This document shows positions 61,701 to 64,000 of a stretch of DNA of 64,000 nucleotides, one piece after another. The notes beneath the pieces were generated by a model, which saw only the letters and a list, made by a program, of their open reading frames with translations, did no database searches and was not told the origin of the DNA. How positions within the stretch are numbered: position 1 is the stretch's first letter; every line of letters begins with the position of its first letter. The stretch is from Plantago major (lineage: Eukaryota; Streptophyta; Magnoliopsida; Lamiales; Plantaginaceae): positions 62,001 to 126,000 of the forward strand of contig JAIFAC010000163.1 in assembly GCA_026545765.1 (NCBI GenBank). The letters run 5' to 3'. The translations under genes and the position numbers were made by a program.

Positions 61701-62872
61701 CCTCACTGTGAGCCAGTTCTTTGTTCCAAAGAACCAAGAAATGAATGGCAGAAGACCAACTGCTAGTATATTTAAACAAATATTTTGGATGGCCATCTCA
61801 AGCGCTTCACTATCAACACTTGAAACTACAATATCTAACTTTTCTCCATCATACACTTGTTCATATTTTAAAGTTAATATTTCCAATTCAAAGCATCAGA
61901 CTATTGTCTAAATTAAGCTATACACATGTTTTCTCTAAGCCAATTTTAACTAGCAGGCCACAGACTTCTCATACTAATCGAATAAAGAGCACAAAAAACA
62001 ATCCAATCAGCTACATTTCCTATACTTTTAACAGCATAATCAAATGTTAATCAACAGCCACGCACAAGTTAGACACACCCGAAGAGTTCTAGACTCAAGA
62101 GCTTCACTATCAGCACTTCAAACCATAATTGCTCCTATTTTAACGCTAATCATTTCCATTCAAAACATCAAACAACAACACATGCTTCCACTTATACCGT
62201 GCTCTCTAAGCTACAATTACAACTAGCAAGCCACAAATCTTGTCAAAACAATCACTAGGATAAACAAATGCAAACCAACAGGCACACACACCTGAAGAGT
62301 TCTAGGCTCCTGAGCTTCTAATAGCCTGCACAAGCGCAGCAGTGGCAAGCGCCTCGACACCTGATTCTCAAACACGTAGCCGAGCTACAATCCCTAAACA
62401 GCTGAAACGCATGATCAGAAATATCACAATCCAGCCCTAATATCGACGCCACATCAATTATCTGCAGATACGCCTCAGATTGTCCACCACCACCGACGGA
62501 CCACTGAATTGCTGTTCCCTGTCGTCTCGAGCACTCGCCCAGCTCGGCTAAATGTCCGGCGAAAGAGAGCGAGGAGGGCGAAGACAGGGTAGGGCTGAGC
62601 GACCAGGTGGAGAAGGCGGTGATGAGACCGGTGGGCCTGAAGGGGTCTTCATCGGAGGGTGTGGGTTGGGGGTTGGGAGGTCGGAGGTGACGAGGCAGAG
62701 AGGGAGTCCTGTGCGCGGAGGTGGAAGAGGTGGTGGGGATGAGTTTGGCGCCTTCGATTACGCGGCCGCAGGAGGAGCATTCGGTTATGTTGCGGTTGGA
62801 GGAGGTGGTGGCGCACCGGCTGGAGGAGGTGGCGGAGCAGTAGGGGCACCGCATTTCGGAGACTTGGCTCAT
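58745..62872 (-). CDS. PBRP: Plant-specific TFIIB-related protein (pBRP-like), first exon with frame breaks
   Basis: Exons, high to low: 62872-62292, 59723-59565, 59404-58745. Exon 1 encodes the zinc ribbon (CPYC and CSSC pairs), then the segments ITAFSTWSLSP, QIIDVASILGLDCDISDHAF and QLFRDCSSATCLR. Exon 2 (EISIAAN, QKEIGKYIKILGEALQLSQP) and exon 3 (ELATHIGEVV, NKCFCTRRNPISISAAAIYL, TEVTLRKVYKELLENWDDLL) form the cyclin-fold repeats and are intact, followed by a Ser/Pro-rich tail. The family is known from Arabidopsis At4g36650 (PBRP), a TFIIB relative reported on the plastid envelope. In exon 1, conserved words such as HHLFHLRAQD, LCLVTSDL and VDNLR lie in different frames, so several single-base deletions are present; exon length is also one base short of phase. 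This is either an assembly fault or a recent pseudogene. Confidence 0.85.
61799..62330. repeat. Imperfect tandem duplicates around the exon 1 donor of pBRP
   Basis: The block GAAGAGTTCTAG..CTC..GAGCTTC at the end of exon 1 (62294-62320) recurs in the intron at 62081-62104 (GAAGAGTTCTAGACTCAAGAG), preceded in both cases by CAAATG..AA.CAACAG.CAC. A further decayed copy starts near 61799 with GCGCTTCACTATCAACACTT. Units are about 220-240 bases. Confidence 0.65.
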
Positions 62873-63447
62873 CGGAAGGGAAGGGAAGGGAAGGGAAGCT
62901 AGTCAGTGGTGGGTTGACTACTGATTTTGAACTTGTAATGAAATTTACTCCCTCTCCTCACTTGACATGAAGCACCAAGCAGTTGTTTTATTCCGAATTT
63001 AGGAAAATTAATAAAATACTCAATCCATTCTGAATAACTTATTATAGTGGGTTCCATCAGAGTTTTAAATACAAAATTAAAGTAATAATAAACACAAAGT
63101 CTTATGGTAGACGCCAGACATGACACACCGGTAGATTTGATCACGCTCATAATTATACGATAACGCTTTAAACAATACCAACGATGCTTATGGTTTAACA
63201 TTTTATATCATTTTTTACGCAGATATCACCAATATTCTTAAGAAACCTTTAATGTTTTTTGTTATAATCAGAATGTTTCATGCCTCTCAGGAGACTTACT
63301 CAATAAACAAGTTCTTAGGAGAGTTGTATTCAATTTTGACCACAAATTAATTTTGAATATAATAATAAATAATTTTAAAAATCATATAAATGAAAATTTT
63401 ATTATGTGATTTATTAAATTATTTAAAATTGAACGGAGGAAGTATTA
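62873..63447. other. pBRP leader/promoter and AT-rich flank
   Basis: The first bases upstream of the start codon are a purine repeat of GGGAA units (62876-62897), probably leader. Beyond it is AT-rich DNA with no gene seen. Confidence 0.4.
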
Positions 63448-63794
63448 TACTCCGTCCATTTTTTTTCCAAGCTTTCCATTTTGACTTTGATCGGTCAACT
63501 GTAATCAATCTTGACGATTTAGTATTGTATGAAGAAGAACTATCCACCGAAACTACTCTTAAAATATTATGATAATTTTTAACAAAAATATATAATGAAA
63601 ATTTAAACTGGTAATATTGATAATATAATTCTTTTAAATATTAAATCATTATATTTTAATAGTAATTCATGGTCAAAATAAATTATGATTAACCGCATAA
63701 TAGTAAAGTGGAAAGCTTATAAAATAAATTATGGTTGACCACATAAATTATACAAATTTAAATGTTCGTTAAATAAAAATGTGCATTGGGAGTA
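63448..63794. mobile_element. Stowaway-type MITE candidate
   Basis: Starts TACTCCGTCCATTTTTTTTC and ends GCATTGGGAGTA. The inner word AAGCTTTCCATTTTGACT near 63469 has its inverse AGTAAAGTGGAAAGCTT at 63703, so the inverted ends extend inward on part of the element. AT-rich and non-coding. Confidence 0.55.
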
Positions 63795-64000
63795 TTATGG
63801 TATAATTCTGTGTTTTGAAACTCGACTAACGTCAATCTTACCTACCCATCGTAGGAGGTTCAACCGTCAATTCGGCCAACTCGGCCAACCTATAAAAAAT
63901 ATTTTTAAAAGTAAAACATAATGTATGCCTTAAAAATTCAACATATACATTTTTTACCTAAAAAAAAGATAGAAAACATTGCATAAACGACATATGCCTC
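63795..64000. other. Right window edge
   Basis: AT-rich, no feature seen. Confidence 0.3.

Noticed and set aside
62552..62902. Plus-strand glycine-rich frame of 116 residues
   Set aside because: Antisense shadow of the GC-rich first exon of pBRP.

Overview
This is plant nuclear DNA, most likely from a eudicot and perhaps an asterid. The evidence is GT-AG introns in AT-rich sequence, plant-specific gene families (PERK kinase, At5g49610-like F-box proteins, a thylakoid RIQ/DUF1118 protein, plant ANP32, plant-specific TFIIB-related pBRP) and dense nested plant transposons. The species cannot be fixed from the sequence alone.

Layout. Positions 1-16.2 kb form a gene island, all on the minus strand: a complete eight-exon PERK-type receptor kinase (228-3262), two paralogous F-box genes (4286-5371 and 9072-10166), each with a likely 5'-leader intron, a chloroplast RIQ-like membrane protein (11423-11905) and a two-exon acidic LRR protein ANP32 (13405-16227). 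At 7.7-8.7 kb and 16.8-18.9 kb lie short terminal-inverted-repeat elements with unusual central arrays of small palindromes; a related one is at 53.0-54.3 kb. From 21.7 to 52.1 kb the window is almost entirely nested transposons: a 13.2-kb CACTA element (21657-34847, TSD TAA) holding a solo LTR (24335-26384, TSD AGTTG) and a PIF/Harbinger element (26475-30169, TSD TTA); a short stretch with a broken DUF1764 gene; and a 16.6-kb LTR element (35526-52094, TSD ACACA) that holds a solo LTR (37179-38949, TSD CTAAC) and a degenerate Ty3/gypsy Tat-lineage retrotransposon (about 40525-50120). From 52.1 to 58.7 kb there are MITEs and a second solo LTR (56493-58064, TSD AATAT). The last gene, a pBRP-type TFIIB relative (58745-62872, minus), has intact downstream exons but a first exon with several single-base frame breaks. 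The right edge carries another MITE.

The host genes are unrelated housekeeping, signalling and plastid genes and do not form a pathway. Every transposon coding region seen is broken, so these copies would depend on enzymes supplied elsewhere. The best candidate for something undescribed is the palindrome-array TIR element family. The clustered one-base breaks in pBRP exon 1 and in the CACTA transposase should first be tested as assembly errors.
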